A stretch of 64,000 bases of DNA, taken from assembly GCA_032716605.1 (NCBI GenBank), contig CM064502.1:53894879-53958878 (forward strand), written 5' to 3'. Positions 1 through 10,792 of this stretch are shown piece by piece. The position numbers were made by a program, and so were the translations under genes. The notes beneath the pieces are model-generated. The model made no database searches. It saw nothing but the letters and a program-made list of their open reading frames with translations, and was not told the DNA's origin. The stretch is from Paralithodes platypus. Taxonomy: Eukaryota; Arthropoda; Malacostraca; Decapoda; Lithodidae. The stretch's first letter is position 1. Every line of letters starts with the position of its first letter.

Positions 1-74
1 TGAGGAAGCTTCTTATCTTAAGTTGAGGGTTGAATGGGAGGGGGTCGGTGGGGGCGGTAGGGGGGGGAAGGAGT

Positions 75-742
75 TTAAGGGGAGATGGGCTGGTTTTTGT
101 GGCCCCCTCTTCTCCCACGTGTTTAGCCCCATTGATTTTTAGATTATAAGACGTTCTGCCCATTAGTTTGGCGATTATATGACCTTTCGTCCCATTTCGT
201 TGTCAATGTTAAGACTTTTCGTGTCATTTAGGTGACCATTTTTTTTTCCTGGCGAGCGATAGGAAGCCATTAATTTAGGAGAAACCGTCCGGGACATTTT
301 CTATCGATAAAGGAACAAATTTATCTTGAAGGGGGGTCTTGGGCAGATGTTTTTTTAAGCTTAATGGAGGTCTAGGGAGGAAACTAATAAATAAAAGAAA
401 AAATCTATCAAAGAAGTTTTTAGTGTTTCTTAGACTTCCATCAAGCTTGAAATTACACCCTCTTGACCCCCTTTCAAGATAAATTTGTACATTTTTCGGT
501 AGAAAAATGTCCCGGCCGAAGGCCGATTCCTCTTAAATTACAAGCTCGCTATCGCTCGCCAGGAAAAAATCGACACCTAAATGGCACGAAAGGTCTTAAA
601 ATTGACATAAACGCGGCGAAAGTTCTTTAAAACGCCAAACTAATGGGGCGAACGTCTTAAAAGCTCAAAAGCAATGGGGCTAAACATGAGGGAGAAAGGG
701 GCAAAGAAAATAATCCCTCAAGTGGAAATCTCCCCTTATTAA
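75..742. mobile_element. TTAA-end MITE pair, inverted composite
   Basis: The block begins TTAAGGGGAGATGGG at 75 and ends CTCCCCTTATTAA near 742. The left half carries the family core in forward sense (hairpin-like ACATTTTCTATCGATAAAG, then AAGCTTAATGGAGGTCTAGG). The right half carries the same sequence in reverse complement (TCGCTATCGCTCGCC, AAACATGAGGGAGAAAGG). It looks like one long-end (B-type) copy joined head to head with one short (A-type) copy. No coding capacity. Confidence 0.75.
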
Positions 743-761
743 TACTCATAATCAACTTGGA

Positions 762-1022
762 ATATAACCTTCATGTAACCTTCATGTAACCTTCATGTAA
801 CCTTCATGTAACCTTCATGTAACCTTCATGTAACCTTCATGTAACCTTCATGTAACCTTCATGTAACCTTCATGTAACCTTCATATAACCTTCATGTAAC
901 CTTCATGTAACCTTCATATAACCTTCATATAACCTTCATATAACCTTCAGACTTCATGTAACCTTCATGTAACCTTCATATAACCTTCATATAACCTTCA
1001 GACTTCATATAACCTTCAGACT
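762..1022. repeat. 11-bp minisatellite (AACCTTCATGT)n
   Basis: About two dozen tandem copies of an 11-bp unit, with a T/A variant (AACCTTCATAT) that becomes common toward the right end and short CAGACTTC interruptions from about 948. No gene. Confidence 0.9.
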
Positions 1023-1117
1023 CCATGTTCAACAATCAACTGTATAAACAATAGAAGGAAGGAAGGAAACAATAGAAGGAATCGACTGTATAAACAATAG
1101 AAGGGTTGCTATGTCTG

Positions 1118-1240
1118 GTGGGAGAGTAGAGAGAGAGAGAGAGAGTGTAAGAGAGAGAGAGGGTGTGAGAGAGAGAGGGAGAGAGTGTGTGAGAGAGAGG
1201 GAGAGAGAGAGGGAGAGAGTGTGTGAGAGAGTACAAAGGA
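1118..1240. repeat. GA-rich microsatellite
   Basis: (GA)n tract broken by GTGTGA and GTAAGA. Short reading frames across it on the minus strand (Leu-Ser repeats) are artefacts. The following 1244-1440 holds no gene and is probably the 3' flank of the LINE that follows. Confidence 0.85.
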
Positions 1241-1442
1241 GTACAAAGGAAATCAAGCAACAACAGGTCTAGTGACCCTTCTAGGTTGCTTGTCCTCCAA
1301 AACACTGAGGATCAAGTGTCCAAACAGTGGTTTAGAGTGGGTAAGGGAACATTGGAAAGGGAACTACTGCCCTGCCACTAACGTGGCAGGACTAGGAAGT
1401 TAGTAGGGGACATATGGGTTAGTAACTGAGGGGAGGATAAAG

Positions 1443-1830
1443 TTATTCATTTACAAACGCAGTCAGTCGCGGGTTTGATGCGAGATATTTGTCTAGGCGG
1501 AATTTAAATGAATCAACGGTGCTGCAGTCTATAACGTCTCGGGGAAGCCCATTCCACAAGTTGACAACTCGATTGAAGAAGAAATTCTTAGATTCGTGCG
1601 AGTTAAAAAGATTTACCAATAATTTTTGCAACCGTTTCCCCGCGTGTAATTAGATTGGTCGATAGTGAAGTACTTACTACAGTTCATATTGTCGATGCCT
1701 TTGATGATTTTGAACACTTGAATTAAGTCGCCTCTTAATCTGCGCTGGGTTAAAGGAAATAGATTTAATTCTCTAAGACGCTCTTCGTATGGTTTGTTCT
1801 TTAGGCTAGGTATCATTTTGGTAACTCTAC
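1443..1830 (-). pseudogene. LINE ORF2 C-terminal region
   Basis: Two overlapping frames read PYEERLRELNLFPLTQRRLR, then LIQVFKIIKG, and NFFFNRVVNLWNGLPRDVID followed by FKFRLDKYL. This R-x-FF-RVV-x-WN-LP pattern is the usual carboxy end of CR1/L2-type LINE proteins. It is interrupted by a frameshift near 1630. Confidence 0.75.
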
Positions 1831-2199
1831 GTTGAACTCGTTCTAGCTTGTTTATATCTTTTTGGTAATAAGGGCACCAGGATTGAACGCAGTATTCCAG
1901 AAGAGGGCGGACTAAGGAATTGTAAAGGGTTTAGAATAACTTCTTTGGATTTATCCTCAAATGACCTGCCTATAAAGCCAATTATTTTGTTTGCCTTCTT
2001 AACAACTTCTGAACATTGTTTGCTCGGTTTTAGGTTACTCGATATTGTTACTCCCAGATCATTTTTCTCTGTTTACATTCATAAGCTGAGTGCCATTCAT
2101 CGAATAGTTTGCTTTCTCATTTAGGTATCCGACATGTAGTACTTTACATTTATCCGCATTGAAACTCATTTGCCAAATTTGGGCCCAACATGACAATTA

Positions 2200-3095
2200 T
2201 CTAGATTGTGTTGCATATCGTCAACTTGTTCTTTTGAGAGTACGCTATTTGCAATTTTTGTATCGTCAGCAAATGTTGAGATTGTGCAGGTGAGACCCTC
2301 AGCTATCTCGTTGATGTAAATTAGAAAGAGAATTGGTCCTAGTACCGATCCCTGGGGTACCCCCCGCTACTTACATTGGTCCATTTAGATGCCTTAACCG
2401 TTTATGACTACCCTTTGCTTTCTGTTGCTGAGCCAATTTTCTATCCATTTCAACACACCGTCTTGTATTCCATGTCGCTGGTAGTTTTAGCAGTAAACGT
2501 TTGTGGGGAACTTTGTCAAAGGCCTTTTGAAAATCAAGGTATATAATATCTACAGCTTTACTCTCATCGTAGAGGTTGAGGATATCGTGGAAGAAGTCTA
2601 AGAGGTTTGTTAAACAGGAACGTTTTTTTACGAAAGCCGTGTTGAGTATCTTTAAGTATGTTATTTTCCTCCAAGTGATTTACGAGTCTGTCTCGTATGA
2701 CCGTTTCTAGCATTTTACATACAACTGAGGTTAAGCTAATTGGACGATAGTTACTGGGTAGGGATTTGCTGCCTTTTTGAATATCGGTGTTACGTTGGCT
2801 AGCTTCCACTGATCAGGCATAGTTTCCAGACTGCAAAGGATTTATTGAATAGTAATGTCAGTGGTTTGGAGAGCTCATTCTTAGCTTCCTTTAGAACTCT
2901 AGGCGAGATTGTATCAGGTCCTGGCGTTTTATTTACCTTGAGTTTATCTAAACAATTCAATACTTCTCTCTCTGTAACGGTGATATTGCTTAGAACATCT
3001 GAATTATCAATCTGAATCGGCGATGGTGTAGGGATATCACTGAGGTCTTCTGTTGTAAAAACTGATGCAAAGAAGGTATTGAGGGCATTACTCAT
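2200..3095 (-). pseudogene. LINE reverse transcriptase fragment
   Basis: Pieces in several frames read LNTFFASVFTTED, LDKLKVNKTPGPDTISPRVL and LPSNYRPISLTSVVCKMLE followed by QHGFRKK (fingers/palm), then GPILFLIYINEI and FADDTKIANS. The catalytic FADD box lies at 2262-2273 in reverse complement. RT would copy the LINE RNA at the nicked target. Frames are shifted at least twice, so the enzyme is not encoded intact. A linker frame at 3129-3443 is rich in Lys (KKLIKQSKKTIELHIANQSK). Confidence 0.8.
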
Positions 3096-3787
3096 TTGTA
3101 CTTTCGTCTTTGGTGTATTCCTCCTTTTTCATCGACTAACGGTCCAACAGTTGAAGTAACTACTTTTTTTCTTTTTGATATAACTATAGAATTCTTTCGG
3201 GTTTGTTTTACTTTGATTCGCAATATGTAACTCTATGGTCTTTTTACTTTGCTTAATTAACTTTTTGGCTTTGCGTCGTAGCTCTACAAATTTCACCCGT
3301 TCTTCGTCATTTTGTGAGGATTTTAATCTATCATTAGCAAATTTTTTAGCAAGCAGGCAGTTTTGAAATATCTTTATTCCCACCATTTGGGGCTTATTAT
3401 TATGGCCTGGACGCCGTATTTTCGATGGTATGCAGTCTTGCACTGCTTTTAGGTAAGTGGTTTCGAAAAAACTTCCAAGATGTATTTATGTCGTTATTGT
3501 TAATTAAAAAGCTCCAGTCAGTTTCTTTAAACATAGCTCTAAGTTTTATGGAAGTTTTGCTTTCTTGAAATTAGGGACTTTTTCGATGCTACTATTTGGT
3601 TTCGTTACTAGTAAACTTTAAAGTGAAAGTTATCGTACGATGGTCGCTGTTACTGAATTCATCACCAACATTCAAATTCTCTATCAATTCTTCTTTTGTT
3701 GCAAGTACAATGGCAAGAACGTTATTACCACGGGTCGGCATTCGAACAAATTGATAAAGCGAACTCTCTTGCAAGTTCGTATACAAG

Positions 3788-4249
3788 TCATGTCCGGAGT
3801 GTGAAGTAAGAGTAATCGCCCCACTTGGTCACAGGTAAATTAAAGTCGCCAAAAATTACGGTATCTTGTGAGTTACTTACATCTGCAATTTGTTCGTAAA
3901 TTTCTCGGTCAGTTTGCACTGATTGAGCTGGAGGTCTGTATATTACCGCAAGTATTATTTTTGTACCTTTATTATTCTTTATTAGCACAAAAGATGTGTC
4001 GACGTTCACAATTTGAGGTTTTGACACGAGGGTCGGGTTAAGACTTTCTTTGATATAAAATAAAACGCCACCTCCATTTTTATTTATTCGGCTGTTCTCA
4101 AACATTACATAACCGGGAAGTGAATACTCTGCTAAAAAGTCTCTCTCTTGTGTATTGAGCCAAGATTCTGTTATGCCAATCACATCATAATTTTCTGTAA
4201 ACACTAGTTCCTCTAAATCTGAAAATTTATTGCGTATGCAATAAACCAA
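3788..4249 (-). pseudogene. LINE endonuclease domain fragment
   Basis: The 153-residue frame reads as an exonuclease-endonuclease-phosphatase (APE-like) domain. Visible family motifs are GITESWLN, a glycine run followed by VLFYIKESL, VIYRPPAQS, and FGDFNLP, which holds the catalytic Asp/Asn of the family. In an intact element this domain nicks the chromosomal target before reverse transcription. The N-terminus is missing and the frame breaks after GDFNLPVTKWGDY; the adjoining 3592-3786 continues in another frame (SDHRTITFTLKF). Non-functional here. Confidence 0.85.
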
Positions 4250-4619
4250 TAGAGAGAGGGAGAGAGTGTGTGAGAGAGAGAGAGTGTAAGAGAGAGGGAG
4301 AGAGGGTGTGAGAGAGAGAGAGAGTGTGTAAGAGAGAGAGAGAGGGGGGGGATTTAACCAATAGAAAGAAAGCTTTTTCTGGTGGAGAGTAGGGAGAGAG
4401 AGAGAGAGAGAGGGGGTGGGGGTTTAACCAATAGAAAGAAAGTTTTTTTCTGGTGAGAGAGAGAGAGAGAGAGAGGGGGGGGGGATTTAACAAATAGAAA
4501 GAAATCTTTTTCTGGTGGAGAGTAGGGAGAGTGAGAGAGAGGGAGAGAGAGTGTGTGTGAGAGAGAGAGAGGGGGTGGGGGATTTAAACCAATAGAAAGA
4601 AAACTTTTTCTGGTGGGAG

Positions 4620-4706
<87 letters not shown>

Positions 4707-5043
4707 TAACCAGTAGAAAGAATGCTCTGTCTGGTGGGAGAGTAGAGAGTAGAGAGAGAGAGAGAGAGAGTGAGAGAGGGTTTAACCAGTAGAAGGAATG
4801 CTCTGTCTGGTGGGAGAGTAGAGAGTAGAGAGAGAGAGAGAGAGAGAGTGAGAGAGGGTTTAACCAGTAGAAGGAATGCTCTGTCTGGTGGGAGAGTAGA
4901 GAGTAAGTGAGAGAGAGAGAGAGAGTTGAGAGGGTTTAACCATTAGAAGGATGCTCTGTCTGGTGGGAGAGTAGAGAGTAGAGAGAGAGAGAGAGAGAGA
5001 GTGACTTTAACCAGTATAGAATGCTCTGTCTGGTGGGAGAGTA

Positions 5044-5079
<36 letters not shown>

Positions 5080-6551
5080 GAGAGGTTTAACCAGTAGAAG
5101 GAATGCTCTGTCTGGTGGGGAGAGTAGAGAGTAGAGGAGAGAGAGAGAGAGAGTGAGAGAGGGTTTAACAGTAGAAGGAATGCTCTGTCTGGTGGGAGAT
5201 AGAGAGTAGAGAGAGAGAGAGATAGGAGTGAGAGAGTGTTTAACCAGTAGAAGGTCGAAGGATGCTCTGTCTGGTGGGAGAGAGAGAGTATAGAGAGAGA
5301 GAGAGAGAGAGTGAGAGGGTTTAAACCAGTAGAAGATGCTCTGTCTGGTGGGAGAGTGAGTAGAGAGAGAGAGAGAAGAGAGTGAGAGAGGTTTAACCAG
5401 TAGAAGGATGCTCTGTCTGGTGGGAGAGTAGAGAGTAGAGAGAGAGAGAGAGAGAGTGAGAGAGGGTTTACCAGTAGAAGGAATGCTCTGTCTGGTGGGA
5501 GAGTAGAGAAGAGAGAGAGAGAGAGAGTGAGAGAGGGTTTAACCATAGAAGGAATGCTCTGTCTGGTGGGAGAGTAGAGAGTAGAGAGAGAGAGAGAGAG
5601 AGTGAGAGAGGTTTAACCAGTAGATGCTCTGTCTGGTGGGAGAGTAGAGAGTAGAGAGAGAGAGAGAGAGAGAGTGAGAGAGGGTTTAACCAGTAGAAGG
5701 AATGCTCTGTCTGGTGGGAGAGTAGAGAGTAGAGAGAGAGAGAGAGAGAGAGTGAGAGAGGGTTTAACCAGTAGAAGGAATGCTCTGTCTGGTGGGAGAG
5801 TAGAGAGTAGAGAGAGAGAGAGAGAGAGTGGAGAGGGTTTAACCGTAGAAGGAATGCTCTGTCTGGTGGGAGAGTAGAGAGTAGAGAGAGAGAGAGAGAG
5901 AGTGAGAGAGGGTTTAACCAGTAGAAGGAATGCTCTGTCTGGTGGGAGAGTAGAGAGTAGAGAGAGAGAGAGAGAGAGTGAGAGAGGGTTTAACCAGTAG
6001 AAGGAATGCTCTGTCTGGTGGGAGAGTAGAGAGTAGAGAGAGAGAGAGAGAGAGAGAGTGAGAGAGGGTTTAACCAGTAGAAGGAATGCTCTGTCTGGTG
6101 GGAGAGTAGAGAGTAGAGAGAGAGAGAGAGAGTGAGAGAGGGTTTAACCAGTAGAATAATGCTCTGTCTGGTGGGAGAGTAGAGAGTAGAGAGAGAGAGA
6201 GAGAGAGTGAGAGAGGGTTTAACCAGTAGAAGGAATGCTCTGTCTGGTGGGAGAGTAGAGAGTAGAGAGAGAGAGAGAGAGAGTGAGAGAGGGTTTAACC
6301 AGTAGAAGGAATGCTCTGTCTGGGGGAGAGTAGAGAGTAGATAGAGAGAGAGAGAGAGTGAGAGAGGTTAACCAGTAGAAGGAATGCTCTGTCTGGTGGG
6401 AGAGTAGAGAGTAGAGAGAGAGAGAGAGAGAGAGTGAGAGAGGGTTTAACCAGTAGAAGGAATGCTCTGTCTGGTGGGAGAGAGAGAGAGAGAGAGAGTG
6501 AGAGAGGGTTTAACCAGTAGAAGGAATGCTCTGTCTGGTGGGAGAGTAGAG

Positions 6552-6585
<34 letters not shown>

Positions 6586-6677
6586 GAGATTTAACCAGTA
6601 GAAGATGTCTGTGAGAGAGAGAGAGAGAGAGTGAGAGAGGGTTTAACCAGTAGAAGGAATGCTCTGTCTGGTGGGAG

Positions 6678-6711
<34 letters not shown>

Positions 6712-6722
6712 GAGAGAGAGAC
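4244..6722. repeat. GA-rich minisatellite array (about 70-80 bp unit)
   Basis: About 30 or more units of TTTAACCAGTAGAAGGAATG, then CTCTGTCTGGTGGGAGAG, then a (GA)n spacer of variable length. The first part (4244-4600) uses a diverged unit with AACCAATAGAAAGAAA and CTTTTTCTGG. A pure (GA)n run lies at about 4622-4702. Long Ser/Leu frames on the minus strand and Arg/Glu frames on the plus strand are by-products. Confidence 0.92.
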
Positions 6723-6732
6723 GTGACAGGTG

Positions 6733-7099
6733 TTAAAGGGAGATGGGTCGTTTTTCTGGTCTACTTTCTCCCTCGTGTTTAGCCCCATTGTTTTTTGTTT
6801 TTTTAGATTTTAAGACGTTCGGTTCATTATTTTGGCGATTTTAACACCAGTCACCCCATTTCGTTGTCAATTTTAAGACCTTTCGTGTCATTTACCTGTC
6901 GATTTTTTACCTGGCGAGCGATAGCGAGCCTGTAATTTTAAGAGAAACCGGGAAATTTGTCTACCGAAAAACGTACAAATTTATCTTGAAGGGGGTTGTA
7001 GGGGAGTGACTTTTTAAGCTTGATGAAGTTCTAGCGAGGAAACTAAACACAAATATATGAATATATAACTAAATAGACCCAAAAATAACCACTGTGCCA
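6733..7099 (+). mobile_element. B-type TTAA MITE, right end lost
   Basis: Starts TTAAAGGGAGATGGGTCG at 6733 and runs through the family core (GGCGAGCGATAGCGAGCC, hairpin around CTACCGAAAAACGT) to GTTCTAGCGAGGAAACTAAA and an AT-rich spacer. It stops where the next A-type copy begins. Confidence 0.8.
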
Positions 7100-7425
7100 T
7101 TAAGGGGAGGTATTTAGTTTGTTCCCTATACCTCCATCAACCTTAAAATTACACCCCCTCGAGTCCCTTTCAAGATAAATTTGTACATTTTTCGGTAGAA
7201 ATATTTCCCGACCGAAGGACGGTTCCTCTTAAATTACAGGCTCGCTATCGCTCGCCAGGATAAAATAGACACCTGAATTGCACGAAAGGTCTTAATATGG
7301 GGTGAAACTTCTTAAAATCGCTAAACTAATGGGGCAAACGTTTTATAATATCAAAAGCAATGGGGCTAAACATGAGGGAGAAAGGGGTCAAGAAAAAAAT
7401 CCCTCGAGTGGAGATCTCCCCTTAA
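7100..7425 (-). mobile_element. A-type TTAA MITE
   Basis: TTAAGGGGAGGTATTTAG at 7100 to GAGATCTCCCCTTAA at 7425, about 326 bp, reverse orientation of the A consensus. Non-coding. Confidence 0.85.
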
Positions 7426-7483
7426 GTGACCCAGACACCCCGGGAACCAACATCTCCATTTGGCCGTCACTCCGGGTGGTCTC

Positions 7484-7511
7484 ACACACACTCTCTCTCT
7501 TGCTCGTTCTT

Positions 7512-7550
<39 letters not shown>

Positions 7551-7599
7551 CTCGTTCTTGCTCTCTCTCTCTCTCTCTCTTTCTCTTACGATCGTTCTT

Positions 7600-7652
<53 letters not shown>
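7484..7652. repeat. (CT)n microsatellite with CTTGCTCGTT interruptions
   Basis: Long CT tract broken by repeated TTGCTCGTTCTTG, followed by (CA)n at about 7695-7722. Frames through it are not genes. Confidence 0.9.
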
Positions 7653-7656
<4 letters not shown>

Positions 7657-7800
7657 CCACTATTCCTATTAATAAGTCTTCTTTCCTATTCTTTACACAC
7701 ACATACACACACACACACACGTAACTTAATATTAAGGACCCTACTGCTACCCCTCATGCGTGGGAAGAGAGGCTTTGGACACCTCGATAAACAACACCAT

Positions 7801-8125
7801 TTAAGGGGAGATCTCCACTAGAGGGATTTTTTTCTTGACCCCTTTCTCCCTCATGTTTAGCCCCATTGCTTTTGATATTATAAAACGTTCGCCCCGTTAG
7901 TTTGGCGATTTTAAGAACTTTCACCCCATTTAAGACCTTTCGTGCCATTCAGGTGTCGATTTTATCCTGGCGAGCGATAGCGAGCCTGTAACTTAAGAGG
8001 AAACGGCCTTCGGACGGGACATTTTTCTACCGAAAAATGTACAAATTAATCTTGAAAGGGACTGAATGGGGTGTAATTTTAAGCTTGCTGGAGGTCTAGG
8101 GATCAAACTAAATACCTCCCCTTAA
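7801..8125 (+). mobile_element. A-type TTAA MITE, near full length
   Basis: TTAAGGGGAGATCTCCAC to AATACCTCCCCTTAA, 325 bp. Both termini are TTAA plus GGGGAG in inverted orientation. The interior holds the shared core: CTGGCGAGCGATAGCGAGCC, then the hairpin ACATTTTTCTACCGAAAAAT. Confidence 0.9.
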
Positions 8126-8274
8126 CGCTTACAGGTTATGAGAGACTGGAATTGGAGGAATTCCAGGCAGTGGGGACCAATAAATAGAATGTGTCTGCAG
8201 TGCCCCGACAAGCCCACTCCTAACGTGTGATTTGTAATGCTTTTTCCACCAACCAACTTAACATCTAAACTCAA

Positions 8275-8375
8275 TTAATGAAATCAACAAATGCATGTGG
8301 CACTCCAAGGACTCGAACCCAGGATACTCACATCGAAATTCCGCGCACTTATGCATTACGCCATCAAGACAGTTA
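8275..8375 (-). mobile_element. tRNA-derived SINE fragment
   Basis: In reverse complement the segment has a pol III box-B-like GGTTCGAGTCC and an A-box-like GGCGTAATGCATAAGTGCG. The same unit recurs in direct orientation at 57,830-57,960, with the same ACATGC and TTGATTTCATTAA flank, so it is a dispersed SINE and not a functional tRNA gene. Confidence 0.65.
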
Positions 8376-8440
8376 AAGAAATATGCACAAGCCTACGATT
8401 TATTATGCAGTTTGGAATCCTGCATATTAATCTGAGCATG

Positions 8441-8655
8441 TACGGTCGCGCTAATAAGTCATGTCCCAGCTGTCATTACGGTTGGCTCGTTCTGTGCTGT
8501 ATTAATGTCTGTCAGATGTTGAATAGGGTGGGTAAGTGTAGGAACAGGTTTGTATATTTCACTCGATATGCAGAAATGAAGCTTAGATATTGCGGATACC
8601 AATTATTGATCAAAACATACTTGGTGCCGAAACATGACTTATTAGCGCGACTGTA
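8441..8655. mobile_element. TA-flanked MITE, TIR CAGTCGCGCTAATAAGTC
   Basis: TACGGTCGCGCTAATAAGTC at the left and GACTTATTAGCGCGACTGTA at the right form near-perfect inverted ends bounded by TA, the target of Tc1/mariner/pogo-type transposases. 215 bp, non-coding. Related copies lie at 26,250, 59,497 and 62,480. Confidence 0.85.
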
Positions 8656-8885
8656 CATATATTCCAACTGCGCTATGGTATACCCTAATGTATAGCCCAG
8701 TCCCTGTGACCGTTCTTTGGTGCACCTGGCTGGATTGCTCTTAGGTGAGAGAGCTTTACGGCCTTGGCTTTGAAAGTGTTTTTTCCAGGTTCTGCCATAT
8801 ACAATCACGTCATCTAAGTAGGCACCCGTTACAGGCAGTTCTGCCTTTTGTCTCCCTCACTCACATAGAAAAATAAAACAAAAAC

Positions 8886-9101
8886 TAAAGCCGGTATCAC
8901 ACGAGCACTTTTTCACTCAACATTCAATGATCAATATTTTTCTGGCAACATTTTTGGAGTATTTTGCACTGGTATCGGAAACTAGAGTGGTGATAGAAGA
9001 CTTTAGGTAACAGAAAAATAAGGATGTTAACCTCATAAGCTGCCAGACTAATGTTGAGGATAAATGTTGAGTGAAAAAACACTCGTGTGATACCGGCTTT
9101 A
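8886..9101. mobile_element. MITE, TIR AAGCCGGTATCACACGAG
   Basis: TAAAGCCGGTATCACACGAG at the left matches CTCGTGTGATACCGGCTTTA at the right. The 216-bp unit has further inverted similarity inside (TCAACATT and AATGTTGA). Related copies at 19,204 and 62,284. Confidence 0.85.
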
Positions 9102-9158
9102 GGGACGGGTCAACACGTGTGGAGATTTACATACCATTTTCTTCAGTCTTCAAGTGGC

Positions 9159-9830
9159 TATAGTCTATTCGCTGTAAGTAGGCGAGAAATCATGACCACT
9201 ATCCTCTGTAACTCAAAAAGGGCTAGAGCAAATTGGCTGTAAATTTCCACATCTATTCCCTGACTGACTCTTCCCAAATGGTAGAAATATTTTTTAGTTA
9301 CATAGGTTAGAGGTCATGATTTTTCGCCTACTTAATAGGGGAGGTTTCCACTTGAGGGATTTTTTTCCTTGACTGCTTTCTCCCTCATGTTTAGCCCCAT
9401 TGTTTTTCTATTTTTAAGACGTTCGCCCCATTATTTTGACGATTTTAAGAACTTTCGACTCATTTCTGTCAATTTTAAGACCTTTCGTGCCATTTAGGTG
9501 TCGATTTTATCCTGGCGAGCGATAGCGAGCCTGTAATTTAAGAGGAATCGGCTTTTAGCCGGGAAATTTTTCTACCGAAAAATGTACAAATTTATCTTGA
9601 AAGGGGCTCAAAGGGGTGTAATCTTAAGCTTGATGGATATCTAGAGACCAAACTAAAAACCTCCCCTTAACTCAAAAAGGGCTAGAGCAAATTGGCTGTA
9701 CATTTCCACATCTATTCCCTGACTGACTCTTCCCAAATGGTAGAAATATTAGCTCGATTACACTAGTCGTTTTTTAGTTACAGAGGTTAGAGGTCATGAT
9801 TTTTCGCCTACTTACAGCGAATAGACTATA
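9159..9830. mobile_element. TA-flanked MITE (TATAGTCTATTCGC ends) interrupted by an A-type MITE
   Basis: Outer ends TATAGTCTATTCGCTGTAAG and CTTACAGCGAATAGACTATA are inverted repeats. The interior unit CTCAAAAAGGGCTAGAGC through GGTCATGATTTTTCGCCTAC is present on both sides of the central A-type copy (9332-9670), in the same orientation. Related copies at 27,421, 36,246 and 42,217. Confidence 0.75.
9332..9670 (+). mobile_element. A-type TTAA MITE nested in another MITE
   Basis: Begins TTAATAGGGGAGGTTTCC (a two-base change in the terminus) and ends AACCTCCCCTTAA. The core GGCGAGCGATAGCGAGCC and the CTACCGAAAAATGTAC hairpin are intact. Confidence 0.85.
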
Positions 9831-9983
9831 GGAAGCGCAATTATCAGCCAGGTTATAATGAACTGACTCTAGCATGCCATCATCCCCCACTACACTGCTC
9901 ATATTAGCTTAGAAGTGGTTGAAGGTCATATAAGGTCATATAAGGTCATAATTATAAGGTTATACCTCCCTTTGATCATCATG

Positions 9984-10347
9984 AAAGGGGGGTAGTACTC
10001 GCTTTTTCTGGACCCCCTTCTCCCTCATGTTTAGCATATTAGCTTTGAGGTTTTAAGACGTTCGTTCCGTTAGTTTGGCGATTTTGAGACCTTTCGCCCC
10101 ATGCTTTTATCAATATAAAGACCTTTCGTGCCATTTAGGTGTCGATTTTTTCCTGGCGAGCAATAGCGAGCCTCTAATTTTGGAAGGAACCGGCCTTCGG
10201 CCTGGACATTTTCTACCGAAAAATGTACACATTTATCTTGAAAGGGGGTCTAGGGGGTGTTTTTCTAAGCTTGATGGAGGTCTAGCGAGGAAACTCAAAA
10301 ATTAATATATAAATAAATATATAAACCAAAAACCAAGCACTATCCCT
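9984..10347 (+). mobile_element. B-type TTAA MITE, damaged left end
   Basis: Begins around ATGAAAGGGGGGTAG with the TTAA lost, continues with GGACCCCCTTCTCCCTCATG and the shared core, and ends in an AT-rich spacer just before the following A-type copy. The reading frame at 10,075-10,305 within it is not a gene. Confidence 0.7.
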
Positions 10348-10690
10348 TTAAGGGGAGGTTTCTAGTTTGTTCCCTAGACCTCCATCAAGCTTAAAATTAC
10401 ACCCTCTAGAGTCTAGACCCTCTTTCAAGATAAATTTGTACATTTTTCGGTAGAAATATTTCCCGGCCGAAGGCCGGTTCCTCTTAAATTACAGGCTCGC
10501 TATCGCTCGCCAGGAAAACATTGACCCCTAAATGACACGAAAGATCTTAAAATTGACAGAAATGGGGCGAAAGTTCCTTAAATCGCCAAACTAATGGGGC
10601 GAACGTATTAAAATCTCAAAATCAATGGGGCTAAACCTGAATGAGAAAGGAGTTCAGTAAAAAATCCCTCAAGTGGAAATCTCCCCTTAA
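10348..10690 (-). mobile_element. A-type TTAA MITE
   Basis: TTAAGGGGAGGTTTCTAG to GGAAATCTCCCCTTAA, 343 bp, reverse orientation. It abuts the B-type copy on its left, giving a long imperfect palindrome of about 700 bp. Confidence 0.88.
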
Positions 10691-10792
10691 GGCTCCTCCT
10701 CTACGTTGATCGTCTTTAGCCTCCTCTCTCATGTGTGTGTGTGTGTGGCTTGGATCTGAAGGGGGAGCGTCGGGTAGTGTCGTGAACCCACA

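Larger units (their letters stand above)
1441..4250 (-). mobile_element. CR1/L2-like non-LTR retrotransposon, degenerate
   Basis: On the minus strand the order is apurinic endonuclease, linker, reverse transcriptase and C-terminal region, as expected for the second ORF of a CR1/L2-type LINE. Several frameshifts and stops separate the pieces and there is no recognisable ORF1, so this is a dead, 5'-truncated copy. The coding sense runs away from the GA minisatellite at 4244, which begins exactly where the LINE sequence starts. Confidence 0.85.

Noticed and set aside
8291..8695. 134-codon plus-strand ORF
   Set aside because: It crosses a SINE fragment and a MITE; both recur elsewhere without an open frame.
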